Shown here piece by piece: positions 9,503 through 20,478 of a stretch of DNA of 64,000 bases. The DNA lies in contig WOFQ01000004.1 in assembly GCA_012184525.1 (NCBI GenBank), forward strand, positions 248,001 to 312,000. Direction: 5' to 3'. A model generated the notes under the pieces. It ran no database searches. It had not been told where the DNA came from and saw nothing but the letters and a program-made list of their open reading frames with translations. The stretch comes from Xenoacremonium recifei (lineage: Eukaryota; Ascomycota; Sordariomycetes; Hypocreales; Nectriaceae). Every line of letters begins with the position of its first letter. Position 1 is the stretch's first letter. Made by a program: the position numbers and the translations under genes.

Positions 9503-11606
9503 ATGGAAGCCGCCTCTGCCCGCGCGGCTGCTCGCGATCGCTGGGCCGACGGTGGTCGCGCGCCCTCGCAGCTGCAGCGCTTCGTCCAGGCCGCCTGTAG
9601 CCCCGAGAACTACGAGCCCAACCTCGCCCTCAACCTCGAGATCTCCGACCTCATCAACTCGAAAAAGGGCTCGGCTCCCCGCGAGGCTGCCACGGCTATC
9701 GTCAGCTACATCAACCACCGCAATCCCAACGTGGCGCTGCTGGCCCTCGCCTTGCTCGACATTTGCGTCAAGAACTGCGGCTATCCGTTCCACCTGCAGA
9801 TCAGCACCAAGGAATTTCTCAACGAACTCGTCAGGAGGTTTCCCGAACGACCACCCATTCGACCGACGAGAGTGCAGGCCAAGATTCTAGAGGCTATTGA
9901 GGAATGGCGAGGGACGATATGCGAGACGAGCCGATACAAGGAGGATCTCGGTTTTATCCGGGATATGCACCGACTGTTGACTTACAAAGGCTACGTGTTC
10001 CCCGAAGTGCGGAGAGAAGATGCTGCTGTTCTGAACCCAAGTGATGTGAGTCCCAGCCAGTGCTATATCGACGGAGCCATCGACTATGTGCTAACCCAGC
10101 TCAGAACCTCCAATCTGCCGAAGAAATGGAAGAGGAAGAGAGGGAAGCGCAATCCGCGAAACTACAGGAATTGATTCGGCGCGGTTCTCCCGAGGACTTA
10201 CAAGAAGCCAACCGTCTCATGAAGATCATGGCTGGTTATGATACCCGATCCAAGACGGACTACCGGGCAAAGGCTGCTGAGGAGGTTGGCAAGATTCAGG
10301 CCAAGGCACGACTCTTGGAAGAGCGGCTAGAGGCCTTTAAGCCCGGGGATACGATGAAGGACGGCGACGTCTTCAGCGAGCTCGCCGCAGCTCTCCAGAG
10401 CGCCCAGCCCAAGATCCAGAAGATGTGCGAGGAGGAGTCGGACGACCATGAGGCCGTTGCCAAGCTCTTGGAGATCAATGACAGCATACACCGAACAGTG
10501 GAGCGATATAAGCTCATGAAGAAGGGTGACATGGACGGCGCCGCAAAGGTTGCTGCCGGAGCACCACCGCCCTCACAGCCCGCTGCTTCATCGAGCGCTG
10601 CTAATGAGCTGTCTCTCATTGATTTCGATGCTGACGCTTCGGCTGCCAACGGCAGCAATGGGCCAGCTGCGTCAGGCTCTGTCCCGGCAGCAGGGATTGA
10701 GAACGACCTTCTTGGTCTTGATATTGGAGGAGAATCTAGCAGCTTCGGACAGGGCGGTAATATCGCCTTGGGTTTTGGCGCCAACCAAAGTGAGTTTGAT
10801 ACCAACAAATTGCACCTATTCCTTTCACTAACAGTCATACCAGACATTCCTGGTCCTGCTCTCCTCTCCTCCATGACCCAGGACAGCTCCGCTAGGGGCC
10901 CGGGAACCCCCAACTTCTCCCAGTTCGCCTCATTCGGCTCACCAGCCCAGTCCAAGTCCAACACTCCTCAGCCCCCCCTCAACCAACAGTCCATCTACCA
11001 ATCACCACCACCGCCGTCGCAGCCCGCCGCCGCGGACCCCTTCGCCGCTCTCGCCGGCCTCGGCTCCCACTCTGCCTCCCCAGCTCCTCCGCCGCAACAA
11101 CCGAACCCCCCTGCTGCTGTTGCGGCCTCCAACGAGGACGACGAATGGAGCTTCTCGTCTGCTCTCCCCCCTGAGCCCGGAAAGCCAAAGGAGTACAAGG
11201 CCATGATTCTCGAAAACACCCTCGGGATCGAATTCTTTGCCAACCGCTCAGATGCTACCTCGCCTGCCATGGACATCCGCTTCTACTTCGCCAACACCAC
11301 CAACAAACCCCTCAGCGAGCTGCACTTCCAGCTCGCCGTCACAAAGGTAATCCATCCATATATCCCCTTACAAGCTACATGCTCACATCGCCACAGGGCT
11401 ACGAACTCCAGCTCAGTCCCCAGACAGGCCGCGTTCTCATCCCCAAGTCGTACGGCCGCGTCACCCAGCAGGGCCAGATCTGGCACCTCGGGGACCACAC
11501 CCGCAAGGTCGACTCGGTCAAGCTCCGATGGCGCGCCTCCTATAAGCTGGCTTCGGGCGAGCAGGTTAACGAGACTGGCGAGATCCCCGAGTTCAGTATT
11601 GCATAG
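9503..11606 (+). CDS. GGA: GGA-type ARF-binding clathrin adaptor
   Basis: The gene has four exons: 9503-10045, 10105-10789, 10844-11346 and 11397-11606, giving 646 residues. GGA proteins are monomeric clathrin adaptors at the trans-Golgi that bind ARF-GTP and sort cargo to endosomes. Domains in order: a VHS domain (about 20-165, with ALNLEISDLINSK and LALALLDICVKNCG), a helical GAT domain (about 190-310), a Pro/Ser/Ala-rich hinge, and a gamma-adaptin ear (about 526-646, starting near YKAMILENTLGIEFF). The order VHS-GAT-hinge-ear is diagnostic. The exon phases agree at every junction. Intron 2 is 54 nt with no in-frame stop, so an unspliced transcript would stay in frame. Length is close to the yeast Gga1/Gga2 proteins. 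Confidence 0.95.
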
Positions 11607-12365
11607 GGTCTGTAGCGAGAGGAGGGGTCTTTGGGGTTTGGTGTTCTTGTCGTAGGGGGGAGGGGAAAAGCGTGTCTAGCGGACGTTCAAATCAAGCCCC
11701 TTTCGTTTTTATTTATCTAGTTTAGTTGGGATACCTCATCCGTCAACGGGCAGGAGACACCGGGGGGGATGAAATGTCGTCACCAAATTAGATCAGGAGA
11801 AATACGATGTCATGGGGAAGCCATCTTGTTCAAAGGCATATATTTTCCCTTCCAGCCTATCTCTCGAGACCGCGTCCTGAGGCCGTTCATACGTGCACTT
11901 CTATATGCTCTCAACACCAGATTCATCATCCGCGTCCGACAACCATACAACTCCCCTGCTCTACAAATCTCTAGCCTTCCTTGGCTGTTATGGTCCAAAC
12001 CCCTTTCCATACTGCATTTCCTTCCCCTTCGACGAGTCCTCGCAATTGTTGAACCTCTAAACGCCATAATTCCAGACTGTCATCGCCTGCAGTTGGGGAA
12101 TCCTTACAACGCCCCGTGTCTTCCATGTTTCCGAAATTAAAACAAACAACCTTGCCATGACATCCGCTTAGGGAGGCGAATTAAAAAAAGAGAAGAACAA
12201 AAGTGACAAAAGAAGAGAAGAGAGGGGTGGTTGTGTCGATTCTATGGCAGCAATGGCTCAAAAGCCTGCCCCTTTTAACCCGGTACGTCAGACCAGGTGT
12301 GAATGGTTCCGACCACAAAATTGATTCGAAAATTCGACAGACAAGAGACTTTCTGCTTCCGCACT
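11607..12365. other. convergent intergenic region, 3' ends of GGA and HPC2
   Basis: The 3' untranslated regions of two genes meet here. A 123-codon plus-strand frame (11769-12140) has no motif and non-coding-like composition, so it is not called. Confidence 0.6.
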
Positions 12366-14414
12366 CTAAGCCTCGCTAACAGCAAAGGCAGGAGGAGCAG
12401 GTTGAAGCACGTAGCCGTTACCAGGACTCTTCGCAAGCTGGGCCAAGCTCTCTCGCTCGGCCTTCTCACGCTCGCGCTGGGCCTTTTCGGACTTCGTGAT
12501 GCGAGGCTTTCGAGTAAGAGAGCCGCCACGAGAACCAGGTCCGCCACCACGGCCAGACCCAGTTCCTCGGGTTGTGCCTCCTCGGCCGCCACCTCGGCTG
12601 CCTCGACCACCGCGTCCGCGCTTAGGAGGAGCATCATGACTGAATATTGTCAGTATCAAAGTACATGGATGAAATAATATTAAGGAGGAAACATACCCAG
12701 CAGCTGGTTTCTCCGGCTCGGGCACCAATGGCCCTGAGTACACGAAGAAGCCATCTCGACTGGCGGCAGCTTGGGCCTCCCACAAGAGCTCTGAATCGTC
12801 GACGAAGTCGTCATCGACATCATACTGATCCTCCTTGAAATTGCGCTTCTTCTTGGGCTTCGCCTGCGCATCCGGGTTGCTGGTTCCACCGTTCTCGGGA
12901 TTGCTGCCCTCGCCGTCCGACAAGTCGACCGACATCTCGTCGCCCGATTCACGTCCAGACTCAACTTTCTCCAGCGACGCGGCAGCGGCAGCAATACGAG
13001 CCTTACGGTCTCTGTCGGCGGCAAGACGAGGATGCAAGGCGTCCCAGCCATATCGGTCCTCAGCCATGCGAGCAAAATTAACATACTTGTTCGTTTCTCC
13101 GATCTTGATTGGAACCTCCAACACAATGCTTGGTGCATGAAACTCCTCGCCAGGTTTAGCTTTTCCAAAGTCCAAGATTGATCGACCTTCGCTTTCTTGC
13201 ATATCATCCAGAATATCAGTCTTCGGAGTTGAAACACCAGTATGAGGCTTCTGTTTGGGTGAGACTCGCTTGATAGGTCCATTGGCGATGGTGGTGAAAT
13301 TGGACTCCTTCACAATTGGCCGCACAATGTTTGCCGCGGGAGCCAAGGCCGGCTTGCTGGTCTCTTGAACCTGCGGTTTGGGGGCCGGCGTTGGCGTTGA
13401 CGCTACACGGGGCTGGTTCGAGGGTGACGGGGGGACAGACTTGTTGTCCTGAGCCTGGAACCGGGGCTGTGATGCGGTGGGTTGGAACACATGCTGCGTA
13501 TGAACCTGACTCGGGGATGCCTTGGGCGGCATCGTCGGCTCAATCAAGCTGGCAATAGTGGGCGAACGATTTGGCATCTGGCTCGGGCCCCGAGGAGAAC
13601 CAGCTGCAGAAGCAGATCCGTACGCACCTGAACTATGAGACATCATTGTCTCCCTAACAGGGTCATAATTGCCTCTGATAGGATCATAGCTCTGGCCGCT
13701 GGTGCGCACCGGCACGGTAGTCGTCGTCGCGGATGGTGGTGGATGTGACGGAGGATCCGAGTTGAGAATGTTCTGCATGGAGCCAGGGAAGTGCTCGCGC
13801 TTGGGCATCTTGGGGGAATACCGCTGCTCTTGCTGCTGATGAGAATTATGTAGAGGCTGAGTATACTGTTGCGGAGGAGATGATGCCGTCATGTTGGACA
13901 TATCCGAGATACGGGGCTGCCGTGCGACAGCGGCGGCGGCGGCGGCAGCCAGAGACTTGGAATCAGCGCCCACATCATGATCGCCCTCGGCTGCAGGGGC
14001 AATCTTCCTCTTGCGCTGGATGGGAGGCGCATCGGGATCCTTGTTCTTTCGCGGCCTGCGAACCTTAGGCGCATCCGGACCACCAACGGCGGCGGCTTTG
14101 GCGGCGGATCCGGGCTTCCGGCCGGGCTTTTTTCGGGGCACTCCAGCCGCTGTCAGCTGCACCCATCGGCCGTCGACGAAGCCATAGCGTTTGTGGGGGC
14201 CTGGGCCAATTTGAGGCGGTGGTGGCGGTGCGCCTGGAGGTAGACGGTCCAGCTGGTGCTCGCCCACTACGACAATTTCCTCAATGTCGCGGGCTGATCG
14301 GCTGACAGCAGCATTGTGAGAAGGTGAGCCTACCTCGGACAGGCCAGAGGGCGGCGAGGAAAGTTCTCCGGGCGATGAATATCGCGACATGGACGTGTCG
14401 CCAGCGGCAGCCAT
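12366..14414 (-). CDS. HPC2: HIR histone-chaperone subunit Hpc2 (ubinuclein-like)
   Basis: The gene has two exons, 14414-12697 and 12639-12366, giving 663 residues. The start is the first ATG of the frame (MAAAGDTSMSRY); upstream the frame reaches only a TTG. Hpc2 is a subunit of the HIR complex, which deposits H3-H4 independently of replication and represses histone genes. The diagnostic feature is the Hpc2-related (HUN) domain at about residues 524-565, with FKEDQYDVDDDFVDDSEL then DGFFVYSGPLVPE. Upstream are an AT-hook-like KKPGRKPG, Ala/Pro-rich disordered stretches and a conserved-looking segment ending IVLEVPIKIGETNKYVNFA. The last exon is RGG-rich. The 57-nt intron (12640-12696) sits directly after the HUN domain and contains no in-frame stop. 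Confidence 0.9.
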   Translation of the reverse strand: MAAAGDTSMSRYSSPGELSSPPSGLSEVGSPSHNAAVSRSARDIEEIVVVGEHQLDRLPPGAPPPPPQIGPGPHKRYGFVDGRWVQLTAAGVPRKKPGRKPGSAAKAAAVGGPDAPKVRRPRKNKDPDAPPIQRKRKIAPAAEGDHDVGADSKSLAAAAAAAVARQPRISDMSNMTASSPPQQYTQPLHNSHQQQEQRYSPKMPKREHFPGSMQNILNSDPPSHPPPSATTTTVPVRTSGQSYDPIRGNYDPVRETMMSHSSGAYGSASAAGSPRGPSQMPNRSPTIASLIEPTMPPKASPSQVHTQHVFQPTASQPRFQAQDNKSVPPSPSNQPRVASTPTPAPKPQVQETSKPALAPAANIVRPIVKESNFTTIANGPIKRVSPKQKPHTGVSTPKTDILDDMQESEGRSILDFGKAKPGEEFHAPSIVLEVPIKIGETNKYVNFARMAEDRYGWDALHPRLAADRDRKARIAAAAASLEKVESGRESGDEMSVDLSDGEGSNPENGGTSNPDAQAKPKKKRNFKEDQYDVDDDFVDDSELLWEAQAAASRDGFFVYSGPLVPEPEKPAAGYVSSLILFHPCTLILTIFSHDAPPKRGRGGRGSRGGGRGGTTRGTGSGRGGGPGSRGGSLTRKPRITKSEKAQREREKAERESLAQLAKSPGNGYVLQPAPPAFAVSEA

Positions 14415-17400
14415 GCTGTGGTTGAGAGCGACCGCGGGCGGGTTGGTGAAAGTGAGGTGAAAGTGGTGAAGGGAGTGAGTGAGAGGACACTCCTGATCTG
14501 CTGCTGGACGCTGCAGGGCCAATTCCTCTGGGACGATGGAAACCTAGAGTGGAGGCGGCGGTCGCTCCTTCCCCATGGATTTGAAGATGCGTAGGTTGCC
14601 GTTGGGTTGCTGCAAACTCGTGGCTTCCCCTTAAAATCGGCAACAGCTGCAATGCCAGCTGGGTTGATTCAGGGCAATTGCTGGGCCTGTCGGTCAGAGT
14701 GTCGTGCACCCGTTTGCGTGGTTGCAGAGTGTGACGTGATGTGACTGGCCAAATCGGGGACTTCGGGGGTGGAGCAGCGTCTCTGAATAGCCTCACGTAG
14801 CTGGGCCCTTGGGCAACGACGACAGCAGGCTGGCACTTTCCCAGGCCAAAAAGACGGCCTGGATGCGGGGCTGCGGTCGGGTCGAGGGCAGAGAGAGATG
14901 CTGGCGTGCCAGACGCAGCGAATGATGGGAATTTGCCGATGGCTCGGATGCGCAAATGATGCCAAATCGATGAAAAAGGCCAAAACGCGGCGATTTGCGC
15001 GGTGTCGTTGGGGGAGGAAAATGGGCGGGAAAGGAGAGTGGGTGGTGAGGGAGAGGGAAAGAAGAATAAAAGGAAAACCGAGCGATGGGGATGGCTACGC
15101 TTTTTTTTTTCCGGGCGACAACAACATTTCTTATTTTCTGCGGAAGGCGATAAAAACGGGGCAGCAGCAAGACCAGGTGCGCGTGCACCAGCGGGAAAGG
15201 TCTGAGGTACGAGGGGGAAGGGGAAGGGGAAGAAGCTGTGACTACCTGACCGTGCCTATTACTGGGCTTGGTGATGGGAAATTTTATTAAACGCGAATTA
15301 AACATCGGGGCCTGCGCTACGGGGACCTAGGGGGCCAGTCCAGCGAGGGAGCTGACGAGTGGGCGAGAGTCAAGTGAGCTGGGGGGGTGCGAGGAACACA
15401 GGAACGCCTCTCAGCGGCCATCTCTGATCATCTGGCCCAGGCCCATGCCCGGAAGAGCAAAGGGCAAAGGGCAAAGCCGGGCTGATACAACAGAAACAGG
15501 GGCGGGGCCGGGGCCTGCTGCTGAGGGAGAGAAGAGAGAAAGCCACATCAGCAGCAATTCCCGACTAGTCGCAAGTACTCCGTATAGGCCGGCGGGAAAT
15601 ACCACGGCCCGCGGGAGGGGACGGTGCAGATGTCCGGGTTCAGCTCAGCGTGGCCTCACAGTACGAGGTACCGCGCCTCGGTTCCAGAGAACCTTTTAGG
15701 CCATTGGAGCGAGCCACGGCCTTCAACAGAGTGAGACTGTATGTACATACTGTTGACCTGTCGCTTGCAGAGAGTCACAAAGCACGCTGCTGTTTCTCCC
15801 CAGGTCCCACAGTGGCCGGGGTGCGGCCCCCTGGTCTTGACTCTGTAGCCTCTCAGGCGTGACCCCGTCAGTGAAACTGGTGCTTTCTGCCTTAGCCTCT
15901 GCAGTGGTTCCAGCGCTTGCAGGTGGTTTCGGGCTCCGCTGGTCTGGCGACGTTGAACCAAGCTTAGGCGCGGCATGCCGACGGGGCTAGCGTTCCTTGG
16001 CCCCAGAAGCGCGGCTGTGGCCAGGGGGCAGCCACACCTAGCCGTTTTGGGATCCACCCATCTTCAATTAAGCGCCATTCAATTGTTTGTTTGAGAAAAA
16101 GAATTCCCGATCTCGTTTCCAGATTGCCATCCGATGTACTGAAACAGCCAACGCCATCAAAACCCATACTTGTGCATTTGTTGACAGAATAATTCAACAT
16201 GATTTGTTGAATTTTCGACCGAGCGACGATCTCATCTGCCTTTTTTTCCTCCCCTGCTGGAAAATCGACTTGGCACAGGCGCTAGATCATGCGTGGGCCA
16301 TGTCACAGTGCAACTTGCAAAAGGGTACCCGAGAGCCAGTGGTAAGTACCTAAGTGAGGCGCAGAGTTAGTGCTAGGAACACGCACACGAGGAGTGCCTG
16401 GTTACGAATATGGACATGTGACTCTAGCCCCCACCGCGACGGATAATTCAGGATTCTACTCTCATTGGGTTAATTCGACATTTGACCGCCATCGCTTGCA
16501 GTAATGGCAACATGTGACGGGAAATCGCCCATTTCAGCCCAGAGGTGGAGCTATTGCGTGTCGTGTTTGTGCAACCACACCGGAACTTAGCGAGGATCGC
16601 AGCAAAATGTGGGAAAAGAAAAACCCCGTGGGACAGATGTCCTGGTTTTAATCCAGAAAGGCAGTTTTGCATTTGCGTTTTCAACATATTTTCTGGTTCC
16701 TTCTCGAATTATTCCAACCGCTTTTTTTAGACTGGAAAAGGTCAGAGCTCCCACTTGGTGTGGCGCACCAGTTCTGGAATCTGGAAGGAACGGGGGATCG
16801 ATCGGCGCTAATGCAGCCAGCAGCCCATCTCACTGTGGCGGTGCGAGATCAACCCCAATATGCAAATGTATTATTTCCTAGATCCAGTTCGATATTATGT
16901 CATAAAGTGCCCTCCTACCCAAATAACACCGATTACTTATCTTTCAACATTGTTTATTATTATCAGTATAGTTTATTTCCATGCCCAATATTGTTGTTTT
17001 ACAATACTGCTGCCTTGTCAGACCATACTTAGCATATGTCCAGGTAAGCACGATCCTTTTTGGAAGGTCTCAGACGCGATTAACAGATCTGCGGCCACAT
17101 GGTTATCAAAACATCGCCAACCACTGAAATAAACCATTTCTTTCTACCTCAACTCCTAGAGATGATATTATCCCTTTCAGATATTGTAATTACTTTTCTC
17201 AGATCGCATAATATGTCGAGACGTTTATAGTCCTGCTTATACTTCGTCTCATAACTCCCCACTCATTCACGTGGTAGCTATCGGCAGTGTCCGCCTGAAA
17301 TTGGCGGCGCCCAGAACCTGGCCCCACTTGACGTTTCGCTCCCCGCCACCCCAGTGCAAAAAGACGACCTGCTTTCAAATGCTTCTTCTATCGTCTTGCT

Positions 17401-17437
17401 CAGCCTCTTCTGATTGCAATCACAACTCAACACCACG
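14415..17437. other. 3-kb divergent intergenic region between HPC2 and RBA50
   Basis: The left part (14.4-15.3 kb) is purine-rich on the plus strand, that is, a pyrimidine-rich leader and promoter of HPC2, with a run of T near 15103. The rest lowers in GC content and contains only short frames without motifs. A TACTCCGTA copy of the dispersed motif lies at 15576-15584. No gene is supported. Confidence 0.5.
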
Positions 17438-18697
17438 ATGGACCCAACACAGCTGATCGGCGAGATCGTCGAGCGCGAGTCCAGCGATCAAAAGCCGGTT
17501 GAATTTTCCGACACGTTCGCCTCACCAACCGGATTTCCACAACACAAGCGACGGTTCAGGACTTCAGCCTTCAAGCAACAGCGTGCCAACCAGGCAGCAG
17601 GAGGCCCGACACAAAGCAAGCCGCCGGCTGCACAGAATGAGCGAGCACAGAACAAGCCTTCCTCGAGTCACGGCGACTTCGAAACGATCGAGAGACAGCG
17701 GATAGACCAAGAAAATAGACAAAGACTGGCAGACATGACACCTGCCGAAATACAAAAGGCACAGGAAGACATCATGAATGGTCTTAATCCGGCTCTGATA
17801 CAAAGGCTACTACAACGCGCGGTCATAGATGAGCCTGCAGAAAACTCTTTATCGTTCGAGGCGCCTGAACTACCCAAAGAAGCGTCAGCACCAGCGCCGC
17901 CGCCGCCCGAGATACGAGTCGAAGATACAGCAGAAGCCCGCGAACAGGAGGCAGTGCCTGCTGTAGCCCCTGAACCAAAAACTACAGTCCCGGCAACTGT
18001 CTCCAAAAAGAAGATTGCGGATGATTACAATGAGGATGATGCCCCGGCACAAATACCAGAGGATCTATTTCCCATCACGGAACAACCAACTTCAGTTCAC
18101 TTTCCCGCGGCACCAGACGTTCCCGATCTCGATCCCTCTGACCCCAACTTTCTCGAGTCTCTTCATAAGAAATACTTTCCCAACCATCCTGCAGACCCGA
18201 GCAAACTGGCTTGGATGGCCCCGGTTCCGACCAAAGATAGTGTGGCAGACAAGGAATCCTCCTACTACCCTCACGCCGAGATTCCAGTTGCAGCGTTGAG
18301 ATTTGATTTCAAAGGCCGCTTTTTGCCTCCACGACTCAGCAGAGCTATCCCTTCCTCCAAGGGCCTACATCACCACGGAGATGCACCTGAAGCTGCAGGC
18401 TACACAGTCGCAGAGCTTGCACATCTCGCGCGCAGCGCTGTACCAGCACAACGTTGCATGGCGTTCCAGACCCTTGGAAGGATCCTGTACCGGCTTGGCA
18501 CCGGCGAGTGGGGGCAAACCGTGGACGACCCAATTGCTATGGGCGTTTGGAGCTCAGTGAAGAAGGGGCGTGTTATAGAGTCCCTCACGGAAGCGGCCAT
18601 GGTTCAGGGGGGTCACATGAGTAGCCAGGCGTATGCTGAGGAAGCTCTCTGGCTTTTCTACAAGGGCGGCTGGAAAGAAAAGTTCCAAGGGCGGTAG
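17438..18697 (+). CDS. RBA50: RNA polymerase II assembly factor Rba50/RPAP1
   Basis: This 419-residue single-exon gene starts at ATG 17438 (MDPTQLIGEIVERE). The open frame begins eight codons earlier at a TTG. RPAP1/Rba50 proteins bind RNA polymerase II subunits (the Rpb3 side) and help assemble the enzyme in the cytoplasm before nuclear import. Seen in the protein: the N-terminal RPAP1 signature MTPAEIQKAQEDIMNGLNP (about 100-118) followed by LIQRLLQR, and the C-terminal RPAP1 signature LRFDFKGRFLPP (about 286-297). A Pro/Glu-rich linker lies between. The length matches fungal Rba50 (around 440) and not the much longer animal RPAP1. Confidence 0.9.
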   Translation: MDPTQLIGEIVERESSDQKPVEFSDTFASPTGFPQHKRRFRTSAFKQQRANQAAGGPTQSKPPAAQNERAQNKPSSSHGDFETIERQRIDQENRQRLADMTPAEIQKAQEDIMNGLNPALIQRLLQRAVIDEPAENSLSFEAPELPKEASAPAPPPPEIRVEDTAEAREQEAVPAVAPEPKTTVPATVSKKKIADDYNEDDAPAQIPEDLFPITEQPTSVHFPAAPDVPDLDPSDPNFLESLHKKYFPNHPADPSKLAWMAPVPTKDSVADKESSYYPHAEIPVAALRFDFKGRFLPPRLSRAIPSSKGLHHHGDAPEAAGYTVAELAHLARSAVPAQRCMAFQTLGRILYRLGTGEWGQTVDDPIAMGVWSSVKKGRVIESLTEAAMVQGGHMSSQAYAEEALWLFYKGGWKEKFQGR

Positions 18698-20478
18698 TGC
18701 GAGAGCGTTTGCAATGTTAACACTCGACATGGAGTTCATTCAGTGCTCTCATCGATGCGCTTCACCAAGTCGTTTGGGCCGCAACACCAAAGTTTGGGTC
18801 TCGCCATCGGCTAGGATCAAACCCAAGAACTATGGGCAACCAACAGCGTTCATCCCATGGACGGAGACTTATAGCTACCAAATGATGAAGAGACACGGCG
18901 ATAGTCGGTGTGGCGCTGACAGTTAGGCTTCGCTTCGAATGGTGTAAACGATGCCACGTCGGCGCCCCGAAGCACTAGTTTGTCTATAAGCGGTCACGTC
19001 TCTCACCTCTCTGTGTCTGACTGCGCATTAGGCGCTCACCATTGGGGTGTCGGCCGACTGTTTGAGGTCATGCGCCACTTTCACGCCTGTTTGGCGTTGT
19101 TGAAATGGACAGTTCCTAAGCAAACTACGGAGTACAAAGCAGTCATTCACGCCTATTACTCAGTCAGCACTGATAGATGACGGGGGACTCCGCTTACCAT
19201 TGGTCGTCAAGGATGAGGAGTTAGGGATGAGGAGTCAAGGATGAGGGGTCAAGGATTTCATGCAGTCCAGCGCGAAAGCGGATTGGGAGCTGAAGGCAAA
19301 GGGGCGAGACTGTGGCTGCCATAGATCAGAGATTACAGCCCAATGCGGAAACACTGTGCAATACAACGGCTAAGCGAGCTGAATCATCGGAATTTTGCCA
19401 TGAATTTCGCCCCCAGTGAAATAGCAGAAGTGTGATTTTTGGCAAGACTTTCACATGCCGGGCATCCCCCCCGTCACGCTCTCATAGCGGGGAAGGCCTC
19501 TATAAGGTAACCTGGACGGTAGGTTCCCTGGTGGCTCCGTTTACCTGAAAGGGGGAGCTCATCCACTGCACAATGCAACTGTTCGGGCCTTATCAGGGAT
19601 TCTATTCATTCAGATTACCGCCGGGCTCTCAGGCTCTTTCAGGGAACTACACTGTGCATTACGGCAGTGGATTGCCTTTGAGACGCCGCCGCTGATTGGC
19701 TGTGGACACATGGATGCTGCTGAATCGCCTTGAAAACTTAGAGCCAAAGACTCCCCGCGAGGCTGGTGCACTGTGGAGGAGGAGCCAGACGGGATCGATC
19801 CCCTTTATTAACAGGGAGGGAGGGGGAGGATGGAGTGTGGCGCATGGACCGAGGCGGGTCCCGTCCAGCGAGGTGCAAAACGACAGAAAAAAACATCACC
19901 CACCAGGCTCTCGTGTCCACGCTTTCTTCTTCCTCTCTTGTTCTCTCCAGCCCACAGCAACACGGCACGGCCGCGCCAATCCCCTCCCCCCCCTTCTGGG
20001 CGCTTGTCGTCTTTCTTCAACTTCGTCCGACATCTGTTCTTCCCGCTCTTCTTCTTTCGCCGGTCCCGCCGAGCCTCGCATCCATTGCTCTATACCGTGA
20101 TAGACGCTCTCTTGGTCCATCACTCCGCCCGCTTGCTTTGGATCAGCGCTCCGTCAACCCATCGCCCGCCCCCGACATCGCTTCCCGATTCAAGATCGCA
20201 TCGAGTCTTTCGGCATTGTGTCAAAACATTCAAGCGACAACGCCATTCGCAGCTTGGACAGATCAGAGTCGCCTTCCTCGCTTTGATCGATCCCCGCCAC
20301 CCGCAACCCGAAACTCTGAGACCAGCCAAGTCTCGATTCCAACCCAACGAATCTGCATCCCGCGATATCACATCAGAAGAACTCTCAACTCTAGGTTTCA
20401 ACGAGACCTCCTCGGAAAACGTTCGACGACCCCCAAAACAACCCCGCAACCCACGAGATACTGTGACTTTGACTAGCC
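18698..20478. other. intergenic region with the eIF2A promoter and leader
   Basis: No gene is supported. It contains a short tandem repeat at 19206-19258 and a TACGGAGTA motif at 19126-19134. From about 19900 to 20200 a CT-rich tract is typical of the leader or core promoter of a highly expressed fungal translation gene. A long open frame across this leader (19766-20476) is compositional and ends just before the eIF2A start. Confidence 0.55.
19206..19258. repeat. imperfect 14-bp tandem repeat, about 3.8 units
   Basis: Four successive units begin at 19206, 19220, 19234 and 19248. They read GTCAAGGATGAGGA with one to three changes per unit, and the last unit is truncated. Confidence 0.85.

Noticed and set aside
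19766..20476. 236-codon frame directly upstream of eIF2A
   Set aside because: It lies in the CT-rich leader, is Ser/Pro/Arg-rich in two frames at once, and stops two bases before the eIF2A ATG.
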